64,000 nucleotides of DNA from Paenibacillus luteus (GTDB taxonomy: Bacteria > Bacillota > Bacilli > Paenibacillales > Paenibacillaceae), in assembly GCF_006542765.1 (NCBI RefSeq), contig NZ_SKCD01000097.1, positions 185,035-249,034 of the forward strand. Direction: 5' to 3'. A program made the position numbers and the translations under genes. Positions 26,536 through 35,521 of this stretch are shown here, piece by piece. Numbering within the stretch: the stretch's first letter is position 1; every line of letters starts with the position of its first letter. The notes under the pieces are model-generated. The model was not told the DNA's origin and searched no databases. It saw nothing but the letters and a program-made list of their open reading frames with translations.

Positions 26536-27303
26536 TTATGAAAATAATGATTTAATCCAAGATATAAATGATTTGATCATTTCCCAGAGGAAAAACTTCG
26601 CTTCCGGCGCTTCGCCATCCTGAGCTGCAGCTGCAGGCTCTGCTTGCTGCGGCGACGCTTTCTCCACTTCCGGTTCAGCTTTCACTGCTGCTGCCGTTTG
26701 TACCGAACCGTCCGATGCGGCTGCCGATGCCTCGCCGCTGCCGGCGTCAATGAAGCAAAGCGGCGGGAACAGCACGCACCACCAATTTTGACCGCCGCCC
26801 TCGCCAAGCGTAATCAGAAGCGCTTCATAATCGCCAGCTGGGTATACCTGGTCGCCATACATTTTCGTCGGGAAGGGTACCATGCCAAGCTCTGCTTTAG
26901 AGCCGTAGGCAAAACCGCGGCTCTCCAGCACCCTAGCTGTAATGCGTTCAATCTCCGGCATATTCGCAAGTATAGTCTGACGGGCTTCCTCAATCGTCTG
27001 AGGGCTGGTCACCCAGCTATCCATCGCTTTGACGATCTCATCGCGAACCAGGCGCTTAACCACCTGATCAACGGGATTGTCGGAATTGGCTAAAATACGA
27101 AGACGGATCGCTTCGGTAGGAATCTGGCCGCCAGCCACCGCCGCGTCCATTTGCTGGGCTTCCCAGCTCATAATCAACAAAATAAGGGCAAAAACAATAA
27201 AACCATATGATTTACGGTATACAAACCGATTTGTACGAACGGAATGGGAAGAAGGCGTTTTTGAAAGATTAGAATAGGAATGAAATGAATGATTGCTGGA
27301 CAT
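26536..27303 (-). CDS. spoIIR: Stage II sporulation protein R
   Basis: 255 residues from ATG 27303, nine bases after GAGGGG; a GTG two codons upstream is possible. An N-terminal membrane segment (YGFIVFALILLIMSW) directs export. The conserved domain follows with RLRILANSDNPVDQVVKRLVRDEI and PAGDYEALLITLGEGGGQNWWCVLFPPLCF. In B. subtilis this forespore-made protein is secreted to the intermembrane space and triggers SpoIIGA to process pro-sigma-E. The C-terminal ~60 residues are Ala/Glu-rich and low in complexity, longer than in B. subtilis. Confidence 0.95.
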   Translation of the reverse strand: MSSNHSFHSYSNLSKTPSSHSVRTNRFVYRKSYGFIVFALILLIMSWEAQQMDAAVAGGQIPTEAIRLRILANSDNPVDQVVKRLVRDEIVKAMDSWVTSPQTIEEARQTILANMPEIERITARVLESRGFAYGSKAELGMVPFPTKMYGDQVYPAGDYEALLITLGEGGGQNWWCVLFPPLCFIDAGSGEASAAASDGSVQTAAAVKAEPEVEKASPQQAEPAAAAQDGEAPEAKFFLWEMIKSFISWIKSLFS

Positions 27304-27434
27304 ACACACAAGCCCCTCTCGTCGCACCCGTCAGTGCGTCTGCTTGCGTTCCGGAACGTATCTATCCGTCATTATGTCCAGCATCCCGATTATATAAACC
27401 TAGCAATCTACCTTTTTTCTAAACGAGACTGATG

Positions 27435-27440
27435 TATAAT
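27435..27440 (+). promoter_or_regulatory. Possible -10 element of the ECF sigma gene
   Basis: TATAAT about 52 bp upstream of the start codon; no good -35 at the right distance, so weak. Confidence 0.35.
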
Positions 27441-27492
27441 AGCTGCAATCTATTCCATTTTCAATTTGCCTATGAAGGACGGATGATGCCCA

Positions 27493-28365
27493 ATGCGTTT
27501 TGAACAAACCTATACCACCTACAGGCCACTGCTCCACTCAATCGCTTATCGCATGCTCGGCTCGTTAAGCGAGGCCGAAGATCTCGTTCAGGATGTATTT
27601 GCCGACTATAGCCTTCTGGAAACGGGTATCATTCATAATGAAAAAGCCTATCTGGTTCGAATGGTGACCAACCGTTCCCTTAATGTCAGCCAATCCGCGC
27701 GCAAACGAAAAGAAGTGTATGTCGGAGAATGGCTGCCCGAGCCTGCCATGGGTTCTGCCGAGCTGGATCCCGCCGAGCTCTATGTCGAGCATGAATCGGT
27801 TTCATATGCGCTGCTTGTCATGCTGGAGAAGCTTTCCGCCATCGAGAGGGCCGTGTTCATACTCAGGGAGTCCCTACAGTATGACTACGCCGAAATTGCA
27901 GCTTGCCTGCAGTTAAAAGAACCGAATTGCCGGAAAATTTTTAGCAGGGCTAAGGATAAGCTGCATAAGGAGCGGAACAGGCTGCCTATTAACACGACAA
28001 AAGCTGAGCCGCTTGTCACGGCTTTCATCAATGCCACGGCATCAGGTAATTTCGATCGATTAGTTACCCTACTGACAGAAGAAGCGATTCTCGTCTCTGA
28101 TGGCGGAGGCAAAGTGCGTGCTGCAATCTTTGCAATTATTAGTAAAGCACGCGTGCTGGCTTTCTTGGAGGGCGTTACAAAACGCAACTTTTTGGGCGAT
28201 GGCCACCAATTCGCGGACATCAATGGACAAGCCGGCATTATCATCCGTCAGGACGGAAAAATCCAAAGCGTACTCAGCTTCCAGCTGGACGAATCGGAAC
28301 AAAAAATTGAGCGAATTTTCGTCGTATTAAACCCGGATAAGCTGACCCACGTTAAGCTCGATTAA
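27493..28365 (+). CDS. ECF RNA polymerase sigma factor, ECF41 group
   Basis: 290 residues. Sigma-2 region near residues 8-75 (LLHSIAYRMLGSLSEAEDLVQDVF), sigma-4 near 105-160. The C-terminal ~120 residues form a SnoaL-like extension. All three ECF41 marks are present: WLPEP in the linker at about residue 80, DGGGK at about 199 and NPDKL near the end. In this group the extension takes the place of a separate anti-sigma factor. The gene lies opposite in direction to its neighbours spoIIR and prmC and just upstream of its expected target, a carboxymuconolactone-decarboxylase-like gene. It appears inserted into an otherwise conserved gene block. Confidence 0.93.
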   Translation: MRFEQTYTTYRPLLHSIAYRMLGSLSEAEDLVQDVFADYSLLETGIIHNEKAYLVRMVTNRSLNVSQSARKRKEVYVGEWLPEPAMGSAELDPAELYVEHESVSYALLVMLEKLSAIERAVFILRESLQYDYAEIAACLQLKEPNCRKIFSRAKDKLHKERNRLPINTTKAEPLVTAFINATASGNFDRLVTLLTEEAILVSDGGGKVRAAIFAIISKARVLAFLEGVTKRNFLGDGHQFADINGQAGIIIRQDGKIQSVLSFQLDESEQKIERIFVVLNPDKLTHVKLD

Positions 28366-28402
28366 ACAAGCGCGAACTTTTTTTGAAAAATTTTAAATTC
28401 TG

Positions 28403-28429
28403 CGTCACAACAGTTGGCCCTACTTTGTC
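28403..28429 (+). promoter_or_regulatory. ECF41-type promoter of the downstream gene
   Basis: CGTCACA (28403-28409), spacer 16, TGTC (28426-28429). The known ECF41 consensus is TGTCACA with CGTC 15-16 bp downstream, so the site matches 6/7 and 3/4. It lies 70 bp before the start codon. Confidence 0.7.
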
Positions 28430-28498
28430 TTAGCTATTGAAGGCAGGCAAGAAACCTGCAGAGCTATACAAATCGAATCATTGAGGAGAATGCAGAAC

Positions 28499-28936
28499 AT
28501 GACTACAAGAACGGTAATTGCCAAAGAGTTGCCTGCAGCATACCAAGCCATGATGGGATTGGAAAAATATTTGGGTACAACCAGCCTCGATAAATCACTG
28601 AAGGAGCTCATCAAAATTCGGGCTTCCCAAATCAATGGCTGTGCCTTCTGCATCAATATGCATGCCAAGGATGCACGGGCACTCGGTGAAACTGAGCAGC
28701 GGATTTACGCTTTGAGTGCATGGCGCGATACGAATTTCTTCACGCCGGCAGAGCGCGCGGCCCTCGCCTTGACGGAATCGATGACGCTCATCACCAAGGA
28801 GCATGTGCCCGATGCGATATATGATGAGGCTGCGCGCCATTTCGACAGCAAGCAGGTTGGTGAAATCATCATGGCCATCGTTACCATCAATGCTTGGAAC
28901 CGCATTGCGATCAGCACGAACATGATGCCGGAGTAA
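28499..28936 (+). CDS. Carboxymuconolactone decarboxylase / AhpD-like protein, ECF41 target
   Basis: 145 residues from ATG 28499, ten bases after GAGGAGA; the ATG at 28490 is too close to it. AhpD-like all-helical fold with the redox CxxC in ASQINGCAFCINMHAKDAR and a following conserved region RIYALSAWRDTNFFTPAERAAL. Such proteins act as alkylhydroperoxidase-type thiol reductants; the actual substrate is unknown. ECF41 sigma genes are typically next to a gene of this COE group (carboxymuconolactone decarboxylase, oxidoreductase or epimerase), which fits here. Confidence 0.92.
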   Translation: MTTRTVIAKELPAAYQAMMGLEKYLGTTSLDKSLKELIKIRASQINGCAFCINMHAKDARALGETEQRIYALSAWRDTNFFTPAERAALALTESMTLITKEHVPDAIYDEAARHFDSKQVGEIIMAIVTINAWNRIAISTNMMPE

Positions 28937-29101
28937 TTTCAGCCACTCACCTTGCAGCCCGTGACGGAGTAATGCTATTTGATTGCGGCAGGATTAAGGG
29001 AGTGCAATGAAAGCCATGAGATTTTTTGCACAAGAGTTGATGCTCGTTTGAAAATAGAGTGGTTTTGCATTAACCAAAGTTTAGCGGCAAAACGACCAAA
29101 A

Positions 29102-29202
29102 GATGCCCCCGGATATGAATTGAACTTAAGCCGACAAGAAGGACACTTTGATGAAAAGTGTACCTCTTGCGGGTTGCAGTTCGAAATTCTGTCGGGGGCA
29201 TC
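29102..29202. repeat. 101-bp near-palindrome between convergent genes; likely bidirectional terminator
   Basis: The outer arms GATGCCCCCG (29102-29111) and CGGGGGCATC (29193-29202) are perfect, and the inner ~40 bases of each arm remain largely complementary down to ACACTTT / AAAGTGT around a short loop at about 29150. CTTTTT follows on the plus strand and CTTTT on the minus strand. It separates the plus-strand COE gene from the minus-strand prmC. Because it is a long inverted repeat, both strands encode related Cys-x-x-Cys peptides. Confidence 0.75.
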
Positions 29203-29225
29203 CTTTTTGGGATAGAAACACTTCC

Positions 29226-30197
29226 TCAATGCTGCTGTGACTGCACCGCAATCACATGCCGTTCAATGCCTGCGTAATCGCTTATGATACGAATCTCATC
29301 CCAGTGACCCATTTCGCGCAGCATGTCAGCTACGATCCGGGGCTGGTGGATGCCAAGCTCGAAAGCGACGATGCGCGGCATTTGCGCGAGAAGCGGAAGC
29401 TGCTCGAGCATGCGGCGGTACGGGACCAGCCCGTCCGCTCCGCCCTCCAGCGCGAGATGCGGCTCAAAGTCGCGGACTTCGCGCTGCAGCCCTTCCATAT
29501 CCGCCGCCGGTATGTAAGGCGGATTGGATACAAGCACGTCGATGCGCAGCACGTCGTGCGGCAGTTTGCACTGCTCATGCCCAGGTATGAAGGGCATGAG
29601 CAGGTCGCCCTGCGCGAACGCGATCCGGTCCGCCGCTCCATGGCGGGCCGCGTTCGCGCGGGCGACTGCCAGCGCGTCCGGCGACAGGTCGGACGCGCTC
29701 ACGCGCCACGCGGGACGCTGCGCAGCTAGCGTCACGGCGATGGCGCCGCTGCCTGTGCCGACGTCGACGACCGTCGGCGGCCCGCTCGCGCGCGCGTTCG
29801 CCTGCTCGCCAGCCGCGGACGGCCAGAGCAGATCCGCCGCATCAAGCACGGCCTCCACAAGCAGCTCCGTCTCGGGACGCGGAATCAGCACCGCTGGCGA
29901 TACCGCAAAGGGACGGCTGTAGAACCATTGCTCGCCGATCATGTATTGCACCGGCTCCCCCATCGCCTTCCTGCGCACAAGCTCCTCCCACTCGGATAGC
30001 TTATCCGAGGGAAATGGATCTTCTCCATCGCGCAGCAGCGCAGCCCGGTCGATATCGAGCAAATGCATAAGCATCAGCTCGGCATTGTTGCGCGGCTCTT
30101 GGACCGCTTGCTCCTTCAATAGCGACACAGCCCGCATACTGGCTTCACGAATGGTTAACGGCAGCGTAAACCAGGAACCGCCCTTCTTTTGATTCAT
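29226..30197 (-). CDS. prmC: Release factor glutamine methyltransferase
   Basis: 323 residues from ATG 30197 behind GAGGAGG. Methylates the Gln of the GGQ motif in release factors. SAM-binding motif VVDVGTGSGAIAVTLA and substrate motif VLVSNPPYIPAAD; N-terminal helical domain (residues ~1-80) holds the release factor. Follows prfA, its substrate gene, in the same direction with a gap of about 165 bp that contains a terminator-like hairpin, so it may need its own promoter. The region 29400-29900 is markedly GC-rich. Confidence 0.96.
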   Translation of the reverse strand: MNQKKGGSWFTLPLTIREASMRAVSLLKEQAVQEPRNNAELMLMHLLDIDRAALLRDGEDPFPSDKLSEWEELVRRKAMGEPVQYMIGEQWFYSRPFAVSPAVLIPRPETELLVEAVLDAADLLWPSAAGEQANARASGPPTVVDVGTGSGAIAVTLAAQRPAWRVSASDLSPDALAVARANAARHGAADRIAFAQGDLLMPFIPGHEQCKLPHDVLRIDVLVSNPPYIPAADMEGLQREVRDFEPHLALEGGADGLVPYRRMLEQLPLLAQMPRIVAFELGIHQPRIVADMLREMGHWDEIRIISDYAGIERHVIAVQSQQH

Positions 30198-30301
30198 TGC
30201 GCAACCTCCTCTTTCCCTATCGTCTATCTTAGCGCTATGCAAATGGAATTTACCCTTTTAATATCGTAGTAGCTGTATTTGTTACTATTGCATCCCTAGT
30301 C

Positions 30302-30355
30302 AAAATAAAACGCCGGACCGCTGTTTGCTTGTCGTAAGCATCCAGCGATCCAGCG
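30302..30355 (-). terminator. Terminator after prfA
   Basis: GCTGGATCGCTG / CAGCGGTCCGGC stem followed on the minus strand by TTTTATTTTG, 9 bp after the prfA stop. Confidence 0.7.
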
Positions 30356-30363
30356 CCATAATG

Positions 30364-31434
30364 TTAAGCCATTTCACGTTCCATTAGATCTGCTTGCTCT
30401 GCAATCGTCAGAGACGAAATAACCTCTGCCAGATCTCCGTTCATGACCGAATCCAGCTTATGCAGCGTGAGTCCGATTCGGTGATCCGTAACACGGCTTT
30501 GCGGGAAGTTGTACGTACGAATTCGTTCGCTGCGATCTCCCGTTCCGACCTTGCTCTTGCGTTCGCCAGCATATTTCGCTTCTTCTTCTTGACGGCGAAC
30601 ATCGGAAATACGTGCACGAAGCACGGCAAGCGCCTTCGCCTTATTTTCATTTTGAGATTTGCCATCCTGACAAGTCGCCATAATGCCTGTAGGAACATGC
30701 AGTACGCGCACAGCGGATTTTGTCGTATTAACGGATTGGCCGCCTGCTCCGCTAGAGCAGAAAGTATCCACACGAATATCCTTGTCAAAAATTTCAATCT
30801 CTACATCTTCAACCTCCGGCATAACCGCTACCGTCGACGTCGATGTATGAATACGGCCGCCTGATTCCGTTACTGGAATACGCTGCACGCGGTGAGCGCC
30901 GCTCTCGAACTTCATTTTGCTGTACGCGCCTTTGCCAGTAATCATGAAGATTACCTCTTTAAAGCCCCCAACGTCATTTTCGCTAAAATCCATCAGCTCT
31001 ACGCGCCAGCCCTGTGCATCTGCAAACTTCGTATACATGCGGTACAGCTCATAAGCAAACAATGCTGCTTCGTCGCCACCGGCCGCGCCGCGAATTTCGA
31101 CGATAACGTTCTTGTCGTCATTCGGGTCCTTCGGCAGCAAGACGATCCGGATCTTCTCATCAAGCTCAGCTTGGCGCTTGCTTAATTCGTCAATCTCCAT
31201 CTTCACCATTTCACGCATTTCGTCATCGAGCTTCTCTGCCTGCATCAGCTTGGCATCATTGAGCTGCTCGGTCACTTGTTTATATTCCGTAAAGGCATCA
31301 TACGCCTCTTGTAAATCTGACTGCTCCTTGGAAAGCTCTCTAAGCCGCTTGGGATCACTGGATATATCCGGATCACACAATAGCTCACTCAGCTTCTCAT
31401 ACCGGTCTGCGAGTGCTTGTAAACGGTCAAACAC
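30364..31434 (-). CDS. prfA: Peptide chain release factor 1
   Basis: 356 residues from GTG 31434, seven bases after GAGGTG; the ATG at 31440 directly abuts that site. Ends translation at UAA and UAG. Catalytic GGQ in SSGAGGQSVNTTKSAVR (residue ~232), and the RF1-type codon-reading tripeptide PVT in RIPVTESGGRIHTS. Upstream of prmC, as in most bacteria. Confidence 0.97.
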   Translation of the reverse strand: MFDRLQALADRYEKLSELLCDPDISSDPKRLRELSKEQSDLQEAYDAFTEYKQVTEQLNDAKLMQAEKLDDEMREMVKMEIDELSKRQAELDEKIRIVLLPKDPNDDKNVIVEIRGAAGGDEAALFAYELYRMYTKFADAQGWRVELMDFSENDVGGFKEVIFMITGKGAYSKMKFESGAHRVQRIPVTESGGRIHTSTSTVAVMPEVEDVEIEIFDKDIRVDTFCSSGAGGQSVNTTKSAVRVLHVPTGIMATCQDGKSQNENKAKALAVLRARISDVRRQEEEAKYAGERKSKVGTGDRSERIRTYNFPQSRVTDHRIGLTLHKLDSVMNGDLAEVISSLTIAEQADLMEREMA

Positions 31435-31544
31435 GATCATTCACCTCTGTTTATTCCATTAGGATAATGTTCATTATACCATATCAGCGAAGGAGTATCG
31501 ACTGCTGGTTTCGATTTACAGCCAGTCATTGTGCCCAAATTTGC

Positions 31545-31582
31545 AATAAAGCCCCGCAAGCGCATATTTGCACTTACAGGGC
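31545..31582 (-). terminator. Probable terminator after ychF
   Basis: GCCCTGTAAG / CTTGCGGGGC-type stem (8 of 10 pairs) followed by TTTATT on the minus strand, about 20 bp after the ychF stop. Confidence 0.5.
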
Positions 31583-31601
31583 CATATTATTCCCATTTTT
31601 C

Positions 31602-32702
31602 CTATACGTTAAAACGGAAGTGGATAACGTCGCCGTCGCGCACGACATATTCCTTGCCTTCGAGGCGAACTTGCCCCTTCTCGCGCGCAGCTACCATGGT
31701 GCCAGCTGCAGCAAGATCTGTAAAAGATACCACTTCGGCGCGTATAAAGCCGCGTTCGAAATCGGTATGGATAACGCCTGCCGCTTGCGGCGCTTTCGTT
31801 CCGCTGCGAATCGTCCATGCACGAACCTCTTGCACGCCTGCTGTAAAGTACGTGTACAGGCCAAGCAGCTTGTAAGCCGAGCTGATCAGGCGGTTAAGGC
31901 CTGACTCGGTCATGCCAAGCTCCTCAAGGAACATGTCTTTATCCTCGCCCTCAAGCTCCGCGATTTCCGCTTCTACCTTCGCGCTGATCGGTACAACGTC
32001 TGCGCCTTCGGCTGCCGCGAACTCGCGTACCTTTTGAACATATTCGTTGCCGTCCGAATTAGAAACCTCTTCCTCACTTACGTTTGCGGCATACAATACC
32101 GTCTTCATCGTCAGCAAGTGCAAATCGCGGATAAGCAGCTTCTCGTCGTCGCTAAGCTCAACGCTGCGCGCCGGCATATCGTTATACAACGCTTCTTTGA
32201 CGCGCTCAAGCACTTCAATCTCTTGGGCAACCTTTTTGTCGCCGCCTTTAAGGTTTTTGCGTGAACGATCGATTTTTTTGTCAACCGAATCAATATCCGC
32301 CAGAATAAGCTCCAAATTGATCGTTTGGATATCGCTGATTGGATCTACTTTTCCGGATACATGCGTAATATTCTCATCTTGGAAGCAGCGAACCACGTGA
32401 ACGATCGCATCTACCTCACGAATATGCGCCAAAAACTTGTTGCCTAGTCCCTCGCCCTTGCTCGCGCCTGCGACCAAGCCGGCAATATCAACGAATTCAA
32501 ACGCTGTTGGCACGATGCTTTTAGGAACAACCAGCTCAACCAGCTTATCGAGACGCTCGTCCGGTACTTCAACAACGCCAACGTTAGGGTCTATGGTACA
32601 AAAAGGATAGTTGGCAGATTCTGCCCCTGCTTGTGTAATTGCGTTAAATAATGTCGATTTCCCGACATTTGGAAGACCTACGATTCCAGCTTTCAATGCC
32701 AT
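31602..32702 (-). CDS. ychF: Ribosome-binding ATPase YchF (Obg family)
   Basis: 366 residues from ATG 32702 (MALKAGIVGLPNVGKST), matching the family N-terminus; a frame extending 12 codons upstream is rejected. P-loop GLPNVGKSTLFN, G3 motif DIAGLVAGASKGEGLGN lacking the usual catalytic Gln, and a C-terminal TGS domain ending YVVRDGDVIHFRFNV. OLA1/YchF proteins prefer ATP and bind ribosomes. Single gene. Confidence 0.97.
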   Translation of the reverse strand: MALKAGIVGLPNVGKSTLFNAITQAGAESANYPFCTIDPNVGVVEVPDERLDKLVELVVPKSIVPTAFEFVDIAGLVAGASKGEGLGNKFLAHIREVDAIVHVVRCFQDENITHVSGKVDPISDIQTINLELILADIDSVDKKIDRSRKNLKGGDKKVAQEIEVLERVKEALYNDMPARSVELSDDEKLLIRDLHLLTMKTVLYAANVSEEEVSNSDGNEYVQKVREFAAAEGADVVPISAKVEAEIAELEGEDKDMFLEELGMTESGLNRLISSAYKLLGLYTYFTAGVQEVRAWTIRSGTKAPQAAGVIHTDFERGFIRAEVVSFTDLAAAGTMVAAREKGQVRLEGKEYVVRDGDVIHFRFNV

Positions 32703-32906
32703 GCGATAAGACACCCCTATTTTCCCGAAAGTAAACAACTCCAGCTATTATACCCCAGCGGCACCTACATTGAAAGTACTAACGGTTCACGAAGCCTGCG
32801 AATGATAACGGCAGACACGGAAATACTAAGGATGCGAAGGCTTACCGGATTATGTCCGGAAGCAAGCTTTTTCTGCATACGCATAATACGAATGGGAGGC
32901 AATCGC

Positions 32907-33050
32907 ATGGAAAACCAAACGCACAAAGGTAATTACAAAGGAACCACGAGCATGAAAGCAAAAAATCAGGACATGGCGTTCGTCAATGATACCGTAGAAG
33001 ATGCCAAATCCGTAACGAACTTCTCGTCCGAAAAGAAAAAAACAGACTAG
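32907..33050 (+). CDS. Small hydrophilic protein, function unknown
   Basis: 47 residues from ATG 32907, behind GGGAGG with ideal spacing; the upstream extension is not supported. Composition is polar and Lys/Asn/Thr-rich, with no cysteine and no hydrophobic segment (MENQTHKGNYKG ... VNDTVEDAKSVTNF). The size and composition resemble small spore or stress proteins of Firmicutes, but no family is recognised. Divergent from ychF and followed by a good terminator, which supports it as a real gene. Confidence 0.6.
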   Translation: MENQTHKGNYKGTTSMKAKNQDMAFVNDTVEDAKSVTNFSSEKKKTD

Positions 33051-33074
33051 CTATCGTCCATTATCCGAACGGAA

Positions 33075-33124
33075 GAAAGGCGTGAATACGACCGGCATAA
33101 GACCGACTGTACCCACGCCTTTTC
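33075..33124. terminator. Bidirectional terminator
   Basis: AAAGGCGTG / CACGCCTTT with an inner GACCGG-like stem; it stands between the convergent small gene (ends 33050) and the SLH gene (ends 33146), with TTTTC on the plus side and CTTTC on the minus side. Confidence 0.75.
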
Positions 33125-33145
33125 TATATGTTCTGCGAAGAGAAG

Positions 33146-35521
33146 CTACATGCGAAGCGGTGCCTCCTGCAGCTCAGCGCGTGCTTGTAAATAACGGAAG
33201 AACGCAACGGAAGCCTCGCCTCGTGTCACTTGCTTTTTCGGCAAAAATTTGCCGTCCGATAAACTCATGATTTTCAAGCCTACCACGATTGCAGCCTGCC
33301 CCTTGTGTTCAATCTGGACGGAATCCTTGTAGGTCGTCTTAAAGATATGATCATAATTCGCAAGGGCATTATAGCCCAGCGCCCTTACGATAAGCTCGGC
33401 CATTTCATCGCGAGACACGTTTCCGCTTGGATTAAACGAGCCATCGCCAACATCAATTAAATTTTGCTGCAGTGCGCTTTCTATATAGACGAAATATCTC
33501 GAATCCGTCGCTACGTCGTTAAAGGAAGCTTTTGCAGCGCTTTCTGCTGTGCCGTATACGCCCGGATTACGTCCGCTGCTCCTTGCCAGCACCAACATTT
33601 TAATTAGTTCGCCACGGGTAACCAGCTCATTTGGCCTTACTTTTCCATCAATAACATCGAGCGCTTTGTATGCGACCATCAGCTCCAGCTGGCGCTGAGC
33701 CCAATGTCCCTCGATATCGTTCGCCTTCGGCTTCTCAAGCTGCGTAGCTTCGCCCGTTTCCCGGTTGCGCCAGCCGCCCGTCTCTGCATCAAGAAATACA
33801 GATTCATCCATTAATTTCGGTACCAGACGATAGACGAGCTCCGCGTCCGTCGTCGTTACCACATCATCGCCTTTAAGCTCTCCAGCTGCAAGCAGCGTCT
33901 TGTATTTTTCAATCGGAATCGGCTGCCCGTTCCATACGAATTGCTGTACCAGGCGATAGGTCAGCTGCGTACGGTAGAAAGCAAGCCAATTCTCCACGGC
34001 CTGCTCCTTTTTAATCAGTACAGGAGCTTTTGCCGGATAAGTAAAGTTTGAAAGGTATGCGTCATAATTGACGATGTCACCTGTGCGAGCATGGACACCC
34101 ACATTAATATTGTCATACTCCACAGCAGCTCCGTGAACTTTGTGCACAAAGCTGAAGTAGTACTGGCGATTGCCGCTCATGTCTTCGTACTGCTTAGGGT
34201 CCGGCTTCACCAAATAAAGCTCATGCGTCAGCCATGGCAAATGCTTCTTTACGGCAGCAGTCGCTGCAGCCGTAGCCTGCTCCAACGTCAGTGCCGTGCT
34301 TCCAGGCTGCGCCTGTTCATTATACGTATACACATAAAAATTGCGAACTGCGCCCGTTCTGCCATCAACAGATGCCGACGCGGAGCCAATCTCCTTGCCT
34401 TCCTTCTTTACTGTCCAATTCAACGACCAATACGTATCAGTTGTCCCCGTATTATCATTATAGCTTTCACTGTAGTTTGAACCGCTCAGCACTGCATCCG
34501 CTGGCAGCTTGAAGGCTGCCTTTACTGCGCTCTCTGCCTGCTGCTCCGTTACAGTACTTTCCTTAGGTTTTTCCCCCAAAGGCTTCTCCGACAACGGCTC
34601 ATCAGAAACCTTGCCTGCTCTATAATCGATACCGTCCGATTGCTCCTTAATCTTACCCGTAACGGCATCAATAGATATAGGCTGAAGCATGTAGCTAAGC
34701 ACCGGTTTCTTGACTCCCTGCATACTATAAGGAACTGTGTAAGTAAGATCTGGAGATGCCGCCGCACGAAGCTTTACGTTAGCTTCTTCCGTCGTCAGTA
34801 CAGCATCCACTTTCGGAAAAGTGATGGTATCGTCCCACTGCATGGAATATCTCCTAATATGACCCTCACTGTCGACTTCAAGCTCAATGTAGTTGTCTAC
34901 ATAGGGGATGTTGTGAACTAAACGGTCATAACGGAGCGAATGGACAACCTCGCCCGACAATGGCGGCTGCAACTGCACCCCATAGTCTGGATTATATTGA
35001 ATTTGCTCTTTATAATCGGCTGCAATGGTTTGAATGAACTGAAGAGCAATTTGCTGAGCAGCTTCACGCTCCACCTTTAACGGATAGGTAGGCTTCGCCG
35101 AGGGGTTATCGGTGTACGAGCTAAATTCAAGCAATTGCCCGCTGTCTGCATGAATACGCACATAGATACTGCCCAAATGCTTGCCATTCACCTTCTTAAC
35201 AAAGTCGAGCCCCCACGCATTACGTTTGCCGCTTGCCAGCAATTCCATGGACAAGTTGGCGCCTTGCAGAATGTATTCCTTCGGAATAACCACGTATTTC
35301 CTTGCCATTGCCTCTGCCTTTTCCTTATTAATCGCTACGTTTGCCGGAGTATCAAATGCCTCTTCCATTTTTCCTCCTTCTGCAGCAGTTCCTGCTGCTC
35401 TTGCTGCATCCGCGGCTGCCGGCTTATTAACGCTTTCGGCAAATGCCGAAGCCGGCAACACGCTCATCAGCATCACCGTTGATAATATGACTGCAAGCTT
35501 TTGTCGGTTGTTCTTTCTCAC
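33146..35521 (-). CDS. S-layer-homology surface protein with YcdB/YcdC-type PepSY-like repeats
   Basis: 791 residues. Signal peptide 1-28 (cleavage after ASAFA). Residues ~60-580 hold repeated YcdB/YcdC-like units, in which phrases such as LGSIYVRIHADSGQLLEFSSY and IDAVTGKIKEQSDG recur. Three SLH repeats close the protein (about 610-660, 680-730 and 740-785), for example DIEGHWAQRQLELMVAYK and SFNPSGNVSRDEMAELIVRA. These anchor it to pyruvylated secondary wall polymer. Exact role unknown; the unit is not an enzyme by any visible motif. Single gene with a structured leader upstream. Confidence 0.88.
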   Translation of the reverse strand: MRKNNRQKLAVILSTVMLMSVLPASAFAESVNKPAAADAARAAGTAAEGGKMEEAFDTPANVAINKEKAEAMARKYVVIPKEYILQGANLSMELLASGKRNAWGLDFVKKVNGKHLGSIYVRIHADSGQLLEFSSYTDNPSAKPTYPLKVEREAAQQIALQFIQTIAADYKEQIQYNPDYGVQLQPPLSGEVVHSLRYDRLVHNIPYVDNYIELEVDSEGHIRRYSMQWDDTITFPKVDAVLTTEEANVKLRAAASPDLTYTVPYSMQGVKKPVLSYMLQPISIDAVTGKIKEQSDGIDYRAGKVSDEPLSEKPLGEKPKESTVTEQQAESAVKAAFKLPADAVLSGSNYSESYNDNTGTTDTYWSLNWTVKKEGKEIGSASASVDGRTGAVRNFYVYTYNEQAQPGSTALTLEQATAAATAAVKKHLPWLTHELYLVKPDPKQYEDMSGNRQYYFSFVHKVHGAAVEYDNINVGVHARTGDIVNYDAYLSNFTYPAKAPVLIKKEQAVENWLAFYRTQLTYRLVQQFVWNGQPIPIEKYKTLLAAGELKGDDVVTTTDAELVYRLVPKLMDESVFLDAETGGWRNRETGEATQLEKPKANDIEGHWAQRQLELMVAYKALDVIDGKVRPNELVTRGELIKMLVLARSSGRNPGVYGTAESAAKASFNDVATDSRYFVYIESALQQNLIDVGDGSFNPSGNVSRDEMAELIVRALGYNALANYDHIFKTTYKDSVQIEHKGQAAIVVGLKIMSLSDGKFLPKKQVTRGEASVAFFRYLQARAELQEAPLRM

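Noticed and set aside
28979..29229. Two small opposite-strand frames with CxxC motifs
   Set aside because: Not accepted as genes because they come from the long inverted repeat and lack ribosome sites; the repeat itself is reported instead.
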